64,000 nucleotides of DNA from Endosaccharibacter trunci (GCA_024515975.1 JAMSKV010000013.1:1-64000), one strand, 5' to 3'. Positions 34,463 through 43,236 are shown, counted from the stretch's first letter. The notes: generated by a model not told the origin, from the sequence alone. Made by a program: numbers and translations.

Positions 34463-35546
34463 TCCGGATCATCTCCGACGGGCAGAACAGCCGCAGGGCG
34501 AAGCCCGGCCAGATGCCGGTGCCGTTGCCGACGATCAGCGTCATGCCGTCCACGGCGTAGCGGCCGGACACGAAGCCGTCATTGCCGCGCGCCACCATCC
34601 GGGCGAGGCCGGGCATCATGCCGCCATGGGTGTGCCCGGAGAGCTGCAGCGAAACGCCCTGTGCGGCCCTGCGCCTGGCATGGCCGGGCTGATGGTCGAG
34701 CAGGATCACCGGGGTGGCCGGTGGCGCACCTCGGAGCGCGGCGCCGAGATCGGGCGCTGCTTCGCCGTGCCGCGCGGCGGACAGATCGGTCACGCCCGCC
34801 ACAACGAGCCGTTCCGTGCCGCGTGCGATCGCGACATGGGCGTTCGGCAGCATGCGGATGCCGAGTCCGGACAAATGCCGCATCCAGGCAGCATAATCGA
34901 AGAAATATTCGTGGTTGCCGGGAATGCCGAGCACGCCGTCCGGCGCGCGCAGGTCGCGAAGCGGCGCGATGTCCGCGCGGCGCATCTCGACCGAGCCGTC
35001 GATGAAATCGCCCGTGACCACGATCAGGTCGGCACCGGCCGTGTTGGCCCGGGCGACCACCTGTTCTGCCCAGCGCCGGGGAAACAAACGGCCGAGATGC
35101 AGGTCGGTGAGATGCAGCAGCCTGTAGCCTTCGAACGCGGGCGGCAGGCCGGGGAGGGCCACGACCTCGTCGCGCAACGGTGGCACCCGCACGGCATTGC
35201 GCACGCCCAGCGCGCACAGGATCGAGACCAGCGCACCGGCGCCGAGACGGACGGAGGCGGGGATGCCGCACCAGGCGCCCTGCGCCAGCGACACGATCGC
35301 CGCCACCGCCTCGATCCCCAGCATCAGCACCGCCAGCATCGGGATCGCGGCGAAGCCCCAGTTGAACGCCAGCACGAGCGGCCGCGGAAATTCCGGCGCG
35401 AACACGGAGCCGGAGGACAGGCGACTCCATTGGTGGAACTGCGACAGGCCGAACAGGATCAGGACCGCCGGGAGCTTGGCCGAAAGTGCCACCGGCAACG
35501 GCCAGAGCCAGAGCGAGATCACCAGCAGCACCGGCAACAGTGACAT
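34443..35546 (-). CDS. Membrane-anchored metallophosphoesterase
   Basis: 367 residues. The first about 150 residues hold about four membrane helices (SLLPVLLVISLWLWPLPVAL and others). The soluble calcineurin-like domain follows with LLHLTDLHLG, VVTGDFIDG, GIPGNHEYFF, LLDHQPGH and LSGHTHGGMM, a full set of metal ligands. It resembles the YaeI/LpxG-type membrane phosphoesterases; some act on lipid A precursors, others have unknown substrates. The ATG at 35546 is 14 bases after the GNAT gene stop. Confidence 0.88.
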   Translation of the reverse strand: MSLLPVLLVISLWLWPLPVALSAKLPAVLILFGLSQFHQWSRLSSGSVFAPEFPRPLVLAFNWGFAAIPMLAVLMLGIEAVAAIVSLAQGAWCGIPASVRLGAGALVSILCALGVRNAVRVPPLRDEVVALPGLPPAFEGYRLLHLTDLHLGRLFPRRWAEQVVARANTAGADLIVVTGDFIDGSVEMRRADIAPLRDLRAPDGVLGIPGNHEYFFDYAAWMRHLSGLGIRMLPNAHVAIARGTERLVVAGVTDLSAARHGEAAPDLGAALRGAPPATPVILLDHQPGHARRRAAQGVSLQLSGHTHGGMMPGLARMVARGNDGFVSGRYAVDGMTLIVGNGTGIWPGFALRLFCPSEMIRITLRAG

Positions 35547-35560
35547 CAGGCGGAACAGGA

Positions 35561-36058
35561 TCAACGCGCAGGTTCCGGGCGCAGCGGACGCAGCAGATAA
35601 CGCACGCGCTTGCCGGCCGACGGGGTGCCGTCGCCGACGGGTTCGAACCCCAGAGCGGCGTGGAACGCGTCCGAGCCCGGATTGGGTGGCTCGGCGTTCA
35701 CTTCGCACACCACGCGCTCGTGTCCCGCTGCCTCGGCCCGGGCGAACAGCGCCTCGTAAAGCCGGCGCGCCAGACCACGACCGCGCGCCTGCCCGGCCAC
35801 GACCACCCGGTCCACATAGACGAAGCGCGGATAACGCTGGCGGAACCAGAGGAAGTTCGGGCTGGCATAGGCCGCATCCTGGTCGAACGCGATCAGCAGC
35901 GCGTCCGCCTCGCCGATGCGCGCGGCCATGAACGCCATGCCGGACAGGCGGGCGAGACCGGCCGGGTCCAGATCGGAGAGATGGGTTGCGTCAGCCTGGT
36001 TCAGCGCCAGCAGCGACGCGGACGGCGTCGGGCCGACCGGCTCGATCGGTGCGATCAC
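35561..36058 (-). CDS. GNAT family N-acetyltransferase
   Basis: 165 residues. The GTG start at 36058 overlaps the stop of the HIT gene by four bases. Acetyl-CoA motif VVVAGQARGRGLARRLYEALFARAEAAG, then VVCEVNAEPPNPGSDAFHAALGFEPVG. The N-terminal part includes FLWFRQRYPRFVYVDRVVVAG, as in predicted GNATs of the COG3818 type. The substrate is unknown. It belongs to the 3' end of the histidine transcription unit, between HIT and the phosphoesterase. Confidence 0.85.
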   Translation of the reverse strand: MIAPIEPVGPTPSASLLALNQADATHLSDLDPAGLARLSGMAFMAARIGEADALLIAFDQDAAYASPNFLWFRQRYPRFVYVDRVVVAGQARGRGLARRLYEALFARAEAAGHERVVCEVNAEPPNPGSDAFHAALGFEPVGDGTPSAGKRVRYLLRPLRPEPAR

Positions 36059-36441
36059 GCTTCGGCCGGCGTCACCATGCGGCCGAGCCTGGTCCCGCCG
36101 ATCAGATGCACGTGGAAATGCGGCACTTCCTGTCCGCCATCCGCGCCCATGCTGGCGATCAGCCTGTAGCCCGGCTCGTCCAGTCCGAGATCGCGCGCGA
36201 CCTGGCCGACCGCGCGCACGAAGCCGGCGATGGCCTCCGGCGATGCCTTGGCGGAAAAGTCGGCGAACGAGACGTAGGGGAGCTTGGGGATCACCAGAAC
36301 GTGCACCGGCGCCTGCGGGGCGATATCGTGGAACGCCAGAGCGTGCTCGTTCTCGAAGATCTTCCGGCACGGGATCTCGCCGCGCAGGATGCGGGCGAAG
36401 ATGTTGCCGTCATCATAGGGACCCAGGCCCGGCACCGGCAT
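36055..36441 (-). CDS. Histidine triad (HIT) family nucleotide hydrolase
   Basis: 128 residues, HINT branch. The triad EVPHFHVHLIGG lies near the C-terminus, and DDGNIFARILRGEIPCRKIFENEHALAFHDI is the usual start of HinT proteins. Members hydrolyse purine nucleoside phosphoramidates and aminoacyl-adenylates. It follows hisE by three bases, a common neighbour arrangement in alphaproteobacteria. Confidence 0.92.
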   Translation of the reverse strand: MPVPGLGPYDDGNIFARILRGEIPCRKIFENEHALAFHDIAPQAPVHVLVIPKLPYVSFADFSAKASPEAIAGFVRAVGQVARDLGLDEPGYRLIASMGADGGQEVPHFHVHLIGGTRLGRMVTPAEA

Positions 36442-36444
36442 GGT

Positions 36445-37080
36445 TCAGCTCTCCTGCACGCGCGCCGTGGCGCGGGATTGTTTCTCGGCGATGCCGCTGG
36501 TGCCTTCGCGGCGGTGCAACTCGTTCCAGATCTCGGCCGGGTGCACGCCCGCATCCACCCACATGACGATCAGGTGGTAGAGGACGTCAGCGCTTTCGCC
36601 GACCAGCTTGTCGCTGCGTCCGGCCACGGCCTCGATCAGGCACTCCACCGCTTCCTCGCCGAATTTCTGCGCGACCTTGGCTGTGCCGCGCGACAGCAGG
36701 CGGGCGGAATGCGAGATGTTCGGGTCCGCGTCGCGACGGGCGGTCACCACCTCGAACAAACGGTCCAGCACGCTGGCCGTGGCGCCGTCGAGAGTCGCGG
36801 TCTGCGCCACAGCACCGCCGGTGCGTACGGCGCGCTTCACCGTCTTGCTGGGCGCCGAGGCGCTTTTCTTCGCGCCGCCCTTCTTGGCCGTGACGGCGGA
36901 TTTGGCGACGCTGCGCTTGCCGGTCTCCGCCTTCTTCGATGCCGTCTTCTTGGTGCTGGCCTTCTTGGCAGGGCTTTTCGTCTTGACTGGCCGCTCGCTC
37001 GCCATCGCCAGCTCCATCTGGTCCGCGACGCTCCTGGCGGCGGCGGATTTCTTGGCGGCGCGCTTGGGAGGCTTGGACAT
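36445..37080 (-). CDS. hisE: Phosphoribosyl-ATP diphosphatase with long Lys/Ala-rich N-terminal extension
   Basis: 211 residues, about twice the usual HisE length. The enzyme part (about 104-211) has [34 protein letters not shown] and [18 protein letters not shown], the MazG-like metal-binding helices that hydrolyse phosphoribosyl-ATP, the second step of histidine synthesis. Residues 1-95 are a low-complexity basic tail ([20 protein letters not shown]) like histone H1 or the TopA tail in this window. The ATG shares one base with the hisF stop, which supports the long form; no good internal start is evident just before residue 100. Confidence 0.88.
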   Translation of the reverse strand: MSKPPKRAAKKSAAARSVADQMELAMASERPVKTKSPAKKASTKKTASKKAETGKRSVAKSAVTAKKGGAKKSASAPSKTVKRAVRTGGAVAQTATLDGATASVLDRLFEVVTARRDADPNISHSARLLSRGTAKVAQKFGEEAVECLIEAVAGRSDKLVGESADVLYHLIVMWVDAGVHPAEIWNELHRREGTSGIAEKQSRATARVQES

Positions 37081-37859
37081 CAGACGGCATCCTGGCTGGA
37101 AGCGGGCGGCCGCACCGGCTGGCCGGCGTCGCGCAACGCCTGCTTGACCTCCGCCACGGTGAAGCGCCCGAAATGAAACCCGCTGGCGGCAAGCAGCCCG
37201 GTCGCTCCGGCCTCGGCGCCTTCGACGAAATGCCGCAGCTCTCCCACGCCGCCGGACGCCACCACCGGCACCCGCACCGCGCTGCACACGCGCCGGAGCA
37301 GGTCGAGATCGAAGCCGTTGCCGGTGCCATCGCGATCCATGCTGGTCAGCAGGATCTCGCCCGCGCCGCGTTCGGCCATCTCGCGGCACCAGGCCACGGC
37401 GTCGCGCCCCGTGCCGGTGCGGCCGCCATGGGTGAACACCTCCCAGCCGCCATGTCCGTCGGAGCGGGCATCCACCGCCACCACCACGCATTGCGAGCCG
37501 AACTTTTCCGCCGCCTCCGACACCAGCTCCGGACGCGCCACGGCGGACGAGTTCATCGAGCATTTGTCCGCGCCGGCCAGCAGCAGCCGGCGCATGTCGG
37601 CGGTGGAGCGTATGCCGCCGCCGACGGTCAGCGGCAGGAAGATGCGCGCCGCCGTGCGCCCCACCACATCGAGAATGGTGTCACGGTTCTCGTGGCTGGC
37701 GGTGATGTCGAGGAAGGTGAGTTCGTCGGCGCCGGCCGCGTCGTACACCGCGGCCTGCTCCACCGGATCGCCGGCGTCGCGCAGCGAGACGAAGTTCACC
37801 CCCTTCACCACGCGCCCGTCCTTGACGTCCAGGCAGGGGATCACGCGAAGCTTGAGCAT
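37080..37859 (-). CDS. hisF: Imidazole glycerol phosphate synthase, cyclase subunit
   Basis: 259 residues. A TIM barrel that uses ammonia from HisH to make imidazole glycerol phosphate and AICAR. Catalytic aspartates lie in [14 protein letters not shown] and in [15 protein letters not shown]; phosphate-binding turns are TVGGGIRS and VVASGGVGE. Length is normal. Its ATG shares one base with the hisA stop and its stop with the hisE start. Confidence 0.96.
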   Translation of the reverse strand: MLKLRVIPCLDVKDGRVVKGVNFVSLRDAGDPVEQAAVYDAAGADELTFLDITASHENRDTILDVVGRTAARIFLPLTVGGGIRSTADMRRLLLAGADKCSMNSSAVARPELVSEAAEKFGSQCVVVAVDARSDGHGGWEVFTHGGRTGTGRDAVAWCREMAERGAGEILLTSMDRDGTGNGFDLDLLRRVCSAVRVPVVASGGVGELRHFVEGAEAGATGLLAASGFHFGRFTVAEVKQALRDAGQPVRPPASSQDAV

Positions 37860-39196
37860 CAGGCGAGCGCGCGCAGCGCATCGCGCGGGTCGATGCGGCC
37901 ATCATAGAGCGCGCGCCCGACGATCACGCCCTCGATGCCGGGGAAGTTGGCCGCCGCGAGCTTGAGCGCGTGCAGATGCTCGATCGCGCCCACGCCGCCG
38001 GACGCGACGACCGGCGTCGACAGGCGTGCGGACAGCGCGCAGGTCTGTTCCACGTCGAGCCCGGTCAGCATGCCGTCCCGGGCGATCTCGGTGAACACGA
38101 TCGCCGAGACGCCGGCATCCTCCATGCGCAGGGCCAGCTCGCTGGCCGAGAGATCGGACACCTCCGCCCAGCCCTCGGTCGCGACCCGACCGTCCCGCGC
38201 GTCGATGCCGCAAACGATTCGGCCCGGAAAGGCGCGGCAGGCTTCGCGGACCAGGTCGGGATTTTTGACCGCGGCGCTGCCCAGGATGACCCGGGTGATA
38301 CCGGCCGAGAGCCAGCGTTCGATCGCCGCCATGTCGCGGATGCCGCCGCCGAGCTGCACCGGCACCTCGGCATTGGCGATGATCGCCTCGATCGCTTCCG
38401 CATTCACCGAATGGCCGGCGAAAGCACCGTTCAGATCGACCACATGCAGCCAGCGGCACCCGGCGGCGACCCAGTTCCGGGCCTGCGCGCCCGGATCGTC
38501 CGAATAGACCGTGGCGTCGTCCATCTCGCCGCGACGCAGCCGCACGCAGGCGCCGTCCTTGAGGTCGATCGCCGGATAAAGGGTGAGGGGCCGCTGGTCG
38601 GGCACGGGTTTCTCCGGTTTCGGTCGGGCGGCTCGGTTCGCGGCCGGCGCCTGCTCGGCGCCGCGTTCCTGCAGCAGCTTGGTGAAGAAATAGCCGCCCA
38701 CCACCTCGCCGCCGACCCGGGCATAATGCGGGTGTGTGCCCCAATGCTGGAAGCCCAGCGCGCGATAAAGCCGGATCGCGGCGGTCTGGGTTTCCCGCAC
38801 GTCGAGATTGAGCACCCGGTAGCCGAGATTGCGGGCGCAGTCCTCCACCGCCTCCACCATCATCCTGGCCAGCCCGTGACCGCGCGCATAGGGGGCGAGG
38901 AACGAGTGCATCAGGGTGGCGGTCATGGCCTGCGCCTCGTTGTTGCGCGGCGGACGTAGCAATTGGGTGGCGCCGACGATCACGCCGTCGAGCCTGGCCA
39001 CGAACAGGGCGCGCTCGGGCACCAGCAGGAGGCCGCGGAAATACTGCTCCAGCGAGCGTCGCCCGGGCGAATGCACCCAGCCGAATCCGCCGCCATCCAG
39101 GATGGCCGCATCCGTCGCCTCGCAGAGCTGCTCCATCTCGTCGTCGTCGAGCGTTGAGACGCGTTCGGCGACCAGGATCGGCGCATCGCCGCTCAC
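37859..39196 (-). CDS. hisA: GNAT-HisA fusion: acetyltransferase domain plus phosphoribosylformimino-AICAR isomerase
   Basis: 445 residues if translated from the GTG at 39196, which overlaps the hisH stop (GTGA). Residues 1-175 are a GNAT domain ([63 protein letters not shown]). A Pro/Ala/Lys linker (about 180-200) leads into a complete HisA TIM barrel ([35 protein letters not shown]). No stop codon separates them. An internal GTG at 38605 with GGAG six bases upstream could also yield a free 248-residue HisA. HisA performs the fourth step of histidine synthesis; the GNAT substrate is unknown. Confidence 0.87.
   Translation of the reverse strand: MSGDAPILVAERVSTLDDDEMEQLCEATDAAILDGGGFGWVHSPGRRSLEQYFRGLLLVPERALFVARLDGVIVGATQLLRPPRNNEAQAMTATLMHSFLAPYARGHGLARMMVEAVEDCARNLGYRVLNLDVRETQTAAIRLYRALGFQHWGTHPHYARVGGEVVGGYFFTKLLQERGAEQAPAANRAARPKPEKPVPDQRPLTLYPAIDLKDGACVRLRRGEMDDATVYSDDPGAQARNWVAAGCRWLHVVDLNGAFAGHSVNAEAIEAIIANAEVPVQLGGGIRDMAAIERWLSAGITRVILGSAAVKNPDLVREACRAFPGRIVCGIDARDGRVATEGWAEVSDLSASELALRMEDAGVSAIVFTEIARDGMLTGLDVEQTCALSARLSTPVVASGGVGAIEHLHALKLAAANFPGIEGVIVGRALYDGRIDPRDALRALA
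38600..38620 (-). promoter_or_regulatory. Internal ribosome binding site for separate HisA translation
   Basis: Within the GNAT-HisA reading frame, GGAG lies six bases before the GTG codon at 38603-38605. Translation from it gives a HisA of normal length. It may be a leftover start from before the fusion or a working second start. Confidence 0.45.
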
Positions 39197-39861
39197 GCCG
39201 CCGGGCTCCAGTGCAGGAAATTGGCCAGGATGCGCAGGCCGACGCGCTGGCTCTTCTCCACATGGAACTGCGTGCCGGCGCGGTTGCCGCGCGCCACCAG
39301 GGCCGGGACCGCGCCGCCATAATCCGTGGTGGCGACCAGCTCGTCCGGATCGAAGCCGGTCAGAGCGTAGGAATGCACGAAATAGCCGTGATCGCCGGGC
39401 TCGAGTCCGTCCGTGAGCGGATGGGCGCCAGGCGTGAAATCGAGCGCGTTCCAGCCCATCTGCGGCAGGCGCAGGCCGGGCGCCTCCATCGGGGCGATAT
39501 CGCCGCGTATCCAGCCGAATCCCGGCGTTTCGCCGTATTCGAGCCCGCGTTCGGCCATGAGCTGCATGCCGACACAGATGCCCAGGAAGGGTTTGCCGGC
39601 ATCCGTCGCGCGTTCGATCGCGGCGCGCAGGCCGCCCGCGCCGGCGAGTCCCTTCGCGCAATCGGCGAAAGCGCCCTGTCCGGGCAGGACGATGCGGTCG
39701 GCGCGCTCCACGGTGGCCGGATCGCCGCTGACCACGATTTCCGCGTCGATGCCGGTGCGCGCGGCGGCTTCCGCCAGGGCGCGGGACGCAGACGCGAGGT
39801 TGCCGCCCTGATAGTCCACCACGACCACCAGCCCGCCTTCGCGCAAGGGGGAGGCGGTCAT
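39193..39861 (-). CDS. hisH: Imidazole glycerol phosphate synthase, glutaminase subunit
   Basis: 222 residues. A class I glutamine amidotransferase with VVVVDYQGGN near the start, oxyanion loop LPGQGAFADC, nucleophile region FLGICVGMQLMAE (catalytic Cys), and the His and Glu region FHVEKSQRVG. It supplies ammonia to HisF. The ATG overlaps the DUF2628 stop by four bases. About eight residues precede the conserved start. Confidence 0.95.
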   Translation of the reverse strand: MTASPLREGGLVVVVDYQGGNLASASRALAEAAARTGIDAEIVVSGDPATVERADRIVLPGQGAFADCAKGLAGAGGLRAAIERATDAGKPFLGICVGMQLMAERGLEYGETPGFGWIRGDIAPMEAPGLRLPQMGWNALDFTPGAHPLTDGLEPGDHGYFVHSYALTGFDPDELVATTDYGGAVPALVARGNRAGTQFHVEKSQRVGLRILANFLHWSPAA

Positions 39862-40235
39862 CCGGGGCGACTCACCAGCTCGGGGCGCTTGTCCAGCAGC
39901 CGCACCAGGGCATGGCCGCGATCGAGGCCGGAGACGAGCGGCCCCTGGCTCCAGCCGCCCTGCTTCATCTCCCAGCCGCGCCAGTCGGCCGCGAAGGCGC
40001 CGATTGCGACATGGACAACGAGCAGCAGCGACCAGCCGCCGCCGACATGGCGGGCGGCGAGCATGGCCAGAACGGTGGCGGCGCAGGCGAGCAACGCGCA
40101 AAGCCAGCTTCCCCGTCGCAGGAACACCAGCCAGCCGAACACGAGGCCCCAGACGGAAAAGCTTTCGCGCACCATCACCGGCGGTCGCGACGGATTGGCG
40201 CCTGGCGGCGGAAACCAGGGCGCATAGACTCTCAT
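39858..40235 (-). CDS. DUF2628 family membrane protein
   Basis: 125 residues. Two or three membrane helices (SVWGLVFGWLVFLRRGSWLCALLACAATVLAMLAAR; WSLLLVVHVAIGAFAADWRGWE) after an N-terminus typical of DUF2628 (RVYAPWFPP). Function unknown. It is inserted between hisB and hisH and overlaps both by four bases, so it is expressed with the histidine enzymes without evident catalytic role. Confidence 0.82.
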   Translation of the reverse strand: MRVYAPWFPPPGANPSRPPVMVRESFSVWGLVFGWLVFLRRGSWLCALLACAATVLAMLAARHVGGGWSLLLVVHVAIGAFAADWRGWEMKQGGWSQGPLVSGLDRGHALVRLLDKRPELVSRPG

Positions 40236-40843
40236 AGCGCCCCCTTGGTGGAGGGGATGCGGCCGGCCGAGCGCGGATCGGGCTCGGTGGCCATGCGCAG
40301 CGCGCGCGCAACCGCCTTGAAGCAGCCTTCGGCGATGTGGTGGTTGTTGCTGCCGGCCTTCTGGGTGACGTGCAGCGACAGCCCGGCGTTGGACGAGAAG
40401 CCGCGGAAGAATTCCTCGAATAATTCGGTGTCCATCTCGCCGATCTTGTCGCGCGGGAAGCGCACGTCCCAGACCAGGAAGGAGCGGCCGGAGATGTCGA
40501 TCGCCGCCTCCACCAGCGCCTCGTCCATCGGCACCACGGCATGGCCGTAGCGCCGGATGCCGGCCTTGTCGCCGATGGCGCGCGTGAAGCACTGGCCCAG
40601 GACGATGCCGATATCCTCGGTGGTGTGATGGAAATCGACCTGCAGATCGCCGACCGCCTTCACGTCGAGATCGAAGCAGGCGTGACGCGACAGGGCCGTC
40701 AGCATGTGATCGAGAAAGCCGATCCCGGTCTCGATCCGCGAGCGGCCGGTGCCGTCCAGATCGAGCGACAAGGTGATGTCGGTTTCGGCCGTGGCGCGAT
40801 GAAGCGCGGCGGTCCGGCTGCCCGTGGCGGTGTCGTCCTGCAT
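40232..40843 (-). CDS. hisB: Imidazoleglycerol-phosphate dehydratase
   Basis: 203 residues, the monofunctional form. Manganese-binding histidines are visible in GIGFLDHMLTALSRHA, DFHHTTEDIGIVLGQ and NNHHIAEGCFKAVARA. It dehydrates imidazole glycerol phosphate in histidine synthesis. The start at the ATG 40843 fits the family length, though GGGAGG lies immediately next to it; an upstream ATG at 40879 is possible. It lies 49 bases after fliP on the same strand. Confidence 0.94.
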   Translation of the reverse strand: MQDDTATGSRTAALHRATAETDITLSLDLDGTGRSRIETGIGFLDHMLTALSRHACFDLDVKAVGDLQVDFHHTTEDIGIVLGQCFTRAIGDKAGIRRYGHAVVPMDEALVEAAIDISGRSFLVWDVRFPRDKIGEMDTELFEEFFRGFSSNAGLSLHVTQKAGSNNHHIAEGCFKAVARALRMATEPDPRSAGRIPSTKGAL

Positions 40844-40892
40844 CCTCCCAGTGTACAGCACCGCCCGGTGTGACACCATATTCCGGGGCGGC

Positions 40893-41642
40893 TCAGCCGG
40901 TGGCGAAGCTTTGCACCAGGCTGCCTGCGACCAGGTGCCAGCCATCCACCATCACGAAGAAGATCAGCTTGAACGGGAGCGAGATCGCCGAGGGCGGCAG
41001 CATCATCATGCCGAGGCTCATCAGCACGCTCGACACCACGATGTCGATCACCAGGAACGGCAGATAGAGCAGGAAGCCCATCTCGAAGCCGCGCCGCAAC
41101 TCGCCGATCATGAAGGCCGGCACCAGAGCGCGCCAAGGCGTATCGTCCGGGGAAGCCGGCACGGGCAGCTTGGCGATGTCGAGAAACAGGCGCAGATCGG
41201 GCGGCCGGATGTTGTGGGCCATGAAGTGGCGGAACGGCTCCGCGGCCAGGCGCAGCCCGTCCAGCTCCGCCACCTTTCCGGCCATCATCGGCACGATGCC
41301 GTCGTTCCAGGAAGCGAGCAGGGTCGGCTGCATGACAAAGAAAGTCAGAAACAACGCCAGACCGATCAGCACCGTGTTGGGCGGAGTGCCCTGGGCGCCG
41401 ATCGCCGAACGCAGTAGCGACAGCACGATCACGATCCGGGTGAAGCCGGTGACCATGACCAGCAGGCTGGGCGCCAGGGACAGCAAGGTGATCAGCGCGG
41501 TGAGCTGGACCAGTCGTCCGGTCGCGCCCGCGTCGCCGGAATGGCCCAGATCGATGCTGACCGCCTGGGCATGCGCCGCCGCCGGCAGCAGCACGACAGC
41601 GCCGATCCCGGCTGCCGCGAGCAGGAGAGTGCGCGCGCGCAT
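40893..41642 (-). CDS. fliP: Flagellar export gate protein FliP
   Basis: 249 residues. A cleavable signal peptide (RTLLLAAAGIGAVVLLPAAAHAQ) is followed by the FliP core: four membrane helices with LLSLAPSLLVMVTGFTRIVIVLSLLR, FLTFFVMQPT, FMIGELRRGFEMGFLLYLPFLVIDIVVSSVLMSLGMMM. It forms the export gate with FliQ and FliR. Its ATG shares one base with the fliO stop. It is divergent from flgB-flhB. Confidence 0.95.
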   Translation of the reverse strand: MRARTLLLAAAGIGAVVLLPAAAHAQAVSIDLGHSGDAGATGRLVQLTALITLLSLAPSLLVMVTGFTRIVIVLSLLRSAIGAQGTPPNTVLIGLALFLTFFVMQPTLLASWNDGIVPMMAGKVAELDGLRLAAEPFRHFMAHNIRPPDLRLFLDIAKLPVPASPDDTPWRALVPAFMIGELRRGFEMGFLLYLPFLVIDIVVSSVLMSLGMMMLPPSAISLPFKLIFFVMVDGWHLVAGSLVQSFATG

Positions 41643-41926
41643 CAAACGGTATCCACGGTGAAGGCCGTCGGCGCCGGTGCCGGCGGCAAGGGCAGGAGGA
41701 CGTCGGTGGCGCCGCCGGACAGCACCAGAAGCTGCTGCCCGTCGCATTGCACCAGCACCAGCCGGCGCTTGGCGTCGAGCGCAAGCTGAGCGGCCACGAC
41801 CAGCCGGGCGCCATGCGCGCCAGAAAGACGTGGACGAAGCAGGGGGGCGCCCCAGCGAAGCAGAAAGATCAAGCCTACCACGAGAACGAGAGCGCCTGTG
41901 GCGCTGAGAAGATCGGTCGTCGACAT
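41642..41926 (-). CDS. fliO: Flagellar biosynthetic protein FliO
   Basis: 94 residues. One N-terminal membrane helix (LLSATGALVLVVGLIFLLRWG) then a short cytoplasmic domain with KRRLVLVQCDGQQLLVLSGG, the typical FliO signature. It assists FliP assembly. It is short, as usual for alphaproteobacteria. The promoter would lie in the 145-base divergent gap before flgB. Confidence 0.88.
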   Translation of the reverse strand: MSTTDLLSATGALVLVVGLIFLLRWGAPLLRPRLSGAHGARLVVAAQLALDAKRRLVLVQCDGQQLLVLSGGATDVLLPLPPAPAPTAFTVDTV

Positions 41927-41975
41927 GCCGCACGGCCTTTTGCCGGTGATGTGCGGAGGATGGATCGGCACCGGT

Positions 41976-41990
41976 TAACCGCCGGTAAAT
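41976..41990. promoter_or_regulatory. CtrA-like box in the fliO/flgB divergent promoter region
   Basis: TTAA (41976-41979), a 7-base spacer and TAAA (41987-41990) match the alphaproteobacterial CtrA motif TTAA-N7-TTAA at 7 of 8 positions. It lies between the divergent fliO-fliP and flgB-flhB units, where CtrA would regulate early flagellar genes as in Caulobacter. The match could be chance in an AT-rich gap. Confidence 0.45.
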
Positions 41991-42071
41991 GGAAGAATCT
42001 TTTTGGTGTTAACCTTCCGGCAATTCCTGCCGGTCACACTGCATCCACGACCGGGAAAGGATGAACGGGTC

Positions 42072-42452
42072 ATGGATGCGGGTGGAACGGACCTTCTGGG
42101 CCTTGCCGCGAGCCGTCTGAACTGGCTGGACCAGCGGCAGAAGGTGCTGGCGCGCAACATCGCGAATTCCGACACCCCCAATTTCATGCCGCGTGACGAG
42201 CAATCGTTCGACGATGTGATGCGGAACGGTACGCTGGCCCTGACGCAGACCAATTCGAGGGATCTCGCGGGCGACACCTCCAATGCGGGAACGGTCGCGA
42301 TGAAGGTGAAGAGCCGATCCATCAACGGAAACGGCGTGGCGCTCGATGAGCAGATGATGAAGGTCGCCGACACGGACACGCAGCAGCGCCTCGTGACCTC
42401 CCTCTACAGCCGCTACATGGGCATGTTCCAGACAGCGATCGGGAAGAACTGA
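42072..42452 (+). CDS. flgB: Flagellar basal body rod protein FlgB
   Basis: 126 residues. The N-terminal rod motif LAASRLNWLDQRQKVLARNIANSDTPNF and a C-terminal helix end (RLVTSLYSRYMGMFQTAIGK) are typical. It forms the proximal rod. The ATG at 42072 is chosen for family length; the ribosome binding site is weak, and a longer in-frame start upstream (42003) has no similarity. First gene of flgB-flgC-fliE-fliQ-fliR-flhB. Confidence 0.93.
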   Translation: MDAGGTDLLGLAASRLNWLDQRQKVLARNIANSDTPNFMPRDEQSFDDVMRNGTLALTQTNSRDLAGDTSNAGTVAMKVKSRSINGNGVALDEQMMKVADTDTQQRLVTSLYSRYMGMFQTAIGKN

Positions 42453-42454
42453 TC

Positions 42455-42862
42455 ATGGATATTTCCGGTGCCCTGGACGTCTCCGCGTCCGGTCTCGACG
42501 CGCAGAGCGAGCGCTTGCGCGTGATTTCCGAGAACATGGCCAACGAGGATACGACGGGCTCCACACCCGGCGCCGATCCGTATCGACGCAAGATCATCAC
42601 CTTCGCCGAGCAGATGGATCGCGAGACGGGCGAGTCCGAGGTGACGGTCAAATCCATCTCTCGTGATCAGAGCCCGTTCGGAAAGCGGTACGACCCGTCG
42701 CATCCGGCTGCGGATGCATCCGGCTACGTCAAGACCAGCAATGTCAGCTCGTTCATCGAGATGATGGACATGCGCGAGGCCGAACGGTCCTACAGCGCCA
42801 ACCTGGATGCGATGCAGGCCACGCGGTCGATGATGACCCGCACCATCGATCTGCTGAAGTGA
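42455..42862 (+). CDS. flgC: Flagellar basal body rod protein FlgC
   Basis: 135 residues. ALDVSASGLDAQSERLRVISENMANEDTTG at the N-terminus and VSSFIEMMDMREAERSYSANLDAMQATRSMMTRTIDLLK at the C-terminus are the paired coiled-coil ends of rod proteins. The gene starts two bases after flgB. Confidence 0.95.
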   Translation: MDISGALDVSASGLDAQSERLRVISENMANEDTTGSTPGADPYRRKIITFAEQMDRETGESEVTVKSISRDQSPFGKRYDPSHPAADASGYVKTSNVSSFIEMMDMREAERSYSANLDAMQATRSMMTRTIDLLK

Positions 42863-42866
42863 GCGT

Positions 42867-43208
42867 GTGGTGATCAGTGATCTCCGCATGTTGTCTTCGC
42901 CCTCGGCTGCTGCCAGCGCCTATGCGCGCGTGCAGTCCGGCGACGGCATCAGTGTGTCTCCGGACGACGTCTCCGCCTCCAGCAACGGCGGCAACGGTTT
43001 CGGTGCGGTGCTCGGCAATGCGCTGCAGAGCGTCGTGTCGAGCGGACATGCGGCGGATAGCGCCGCAGCAGCGGGCATCAGCGGCCACGGTAACCTCACC
43101 CAGGTGGTGATGGCCGTCTCGCAGGCGCAGATGGCGCTACAAACCACGACCGCGATACGCGACAAGGTGGTCTCGGCCTATCAGGACATCATGAAGATGT
43201 CGATCTGA
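42867..43208 (+). CDS. fliE: Flagellar hook-basal body protein FliE
   Basis: 113 residues. The C-terminal half (LTQVVMAVSQAQMALQTTTAIRDKVVSAYQDIMKMSI) carries the FliE signature; the N-terminal part is Ser/Gly-rich and variable. FliE links the MS-ring/export gate to the rod. The start is one of two consecutive GTG codons (42867 or 42870), with no strong ribosome binding site, so it is probably coupled to flgC four bases upstream. Confidence 0.93.
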   Translation: MVISDLRMLSSPSAAASAYARVQSGDGISVSPDDVSASSNGGNGFGAVLGNALQSVVSSGHAADSAAAAGISGHGNLTQVVMAVSQAQMALQTTTAIRDKVVSAYQDIMKMSI

Positions 43209-43236
43209 ACTGAAGCGATCCAAAAAGGAGCGTGCC

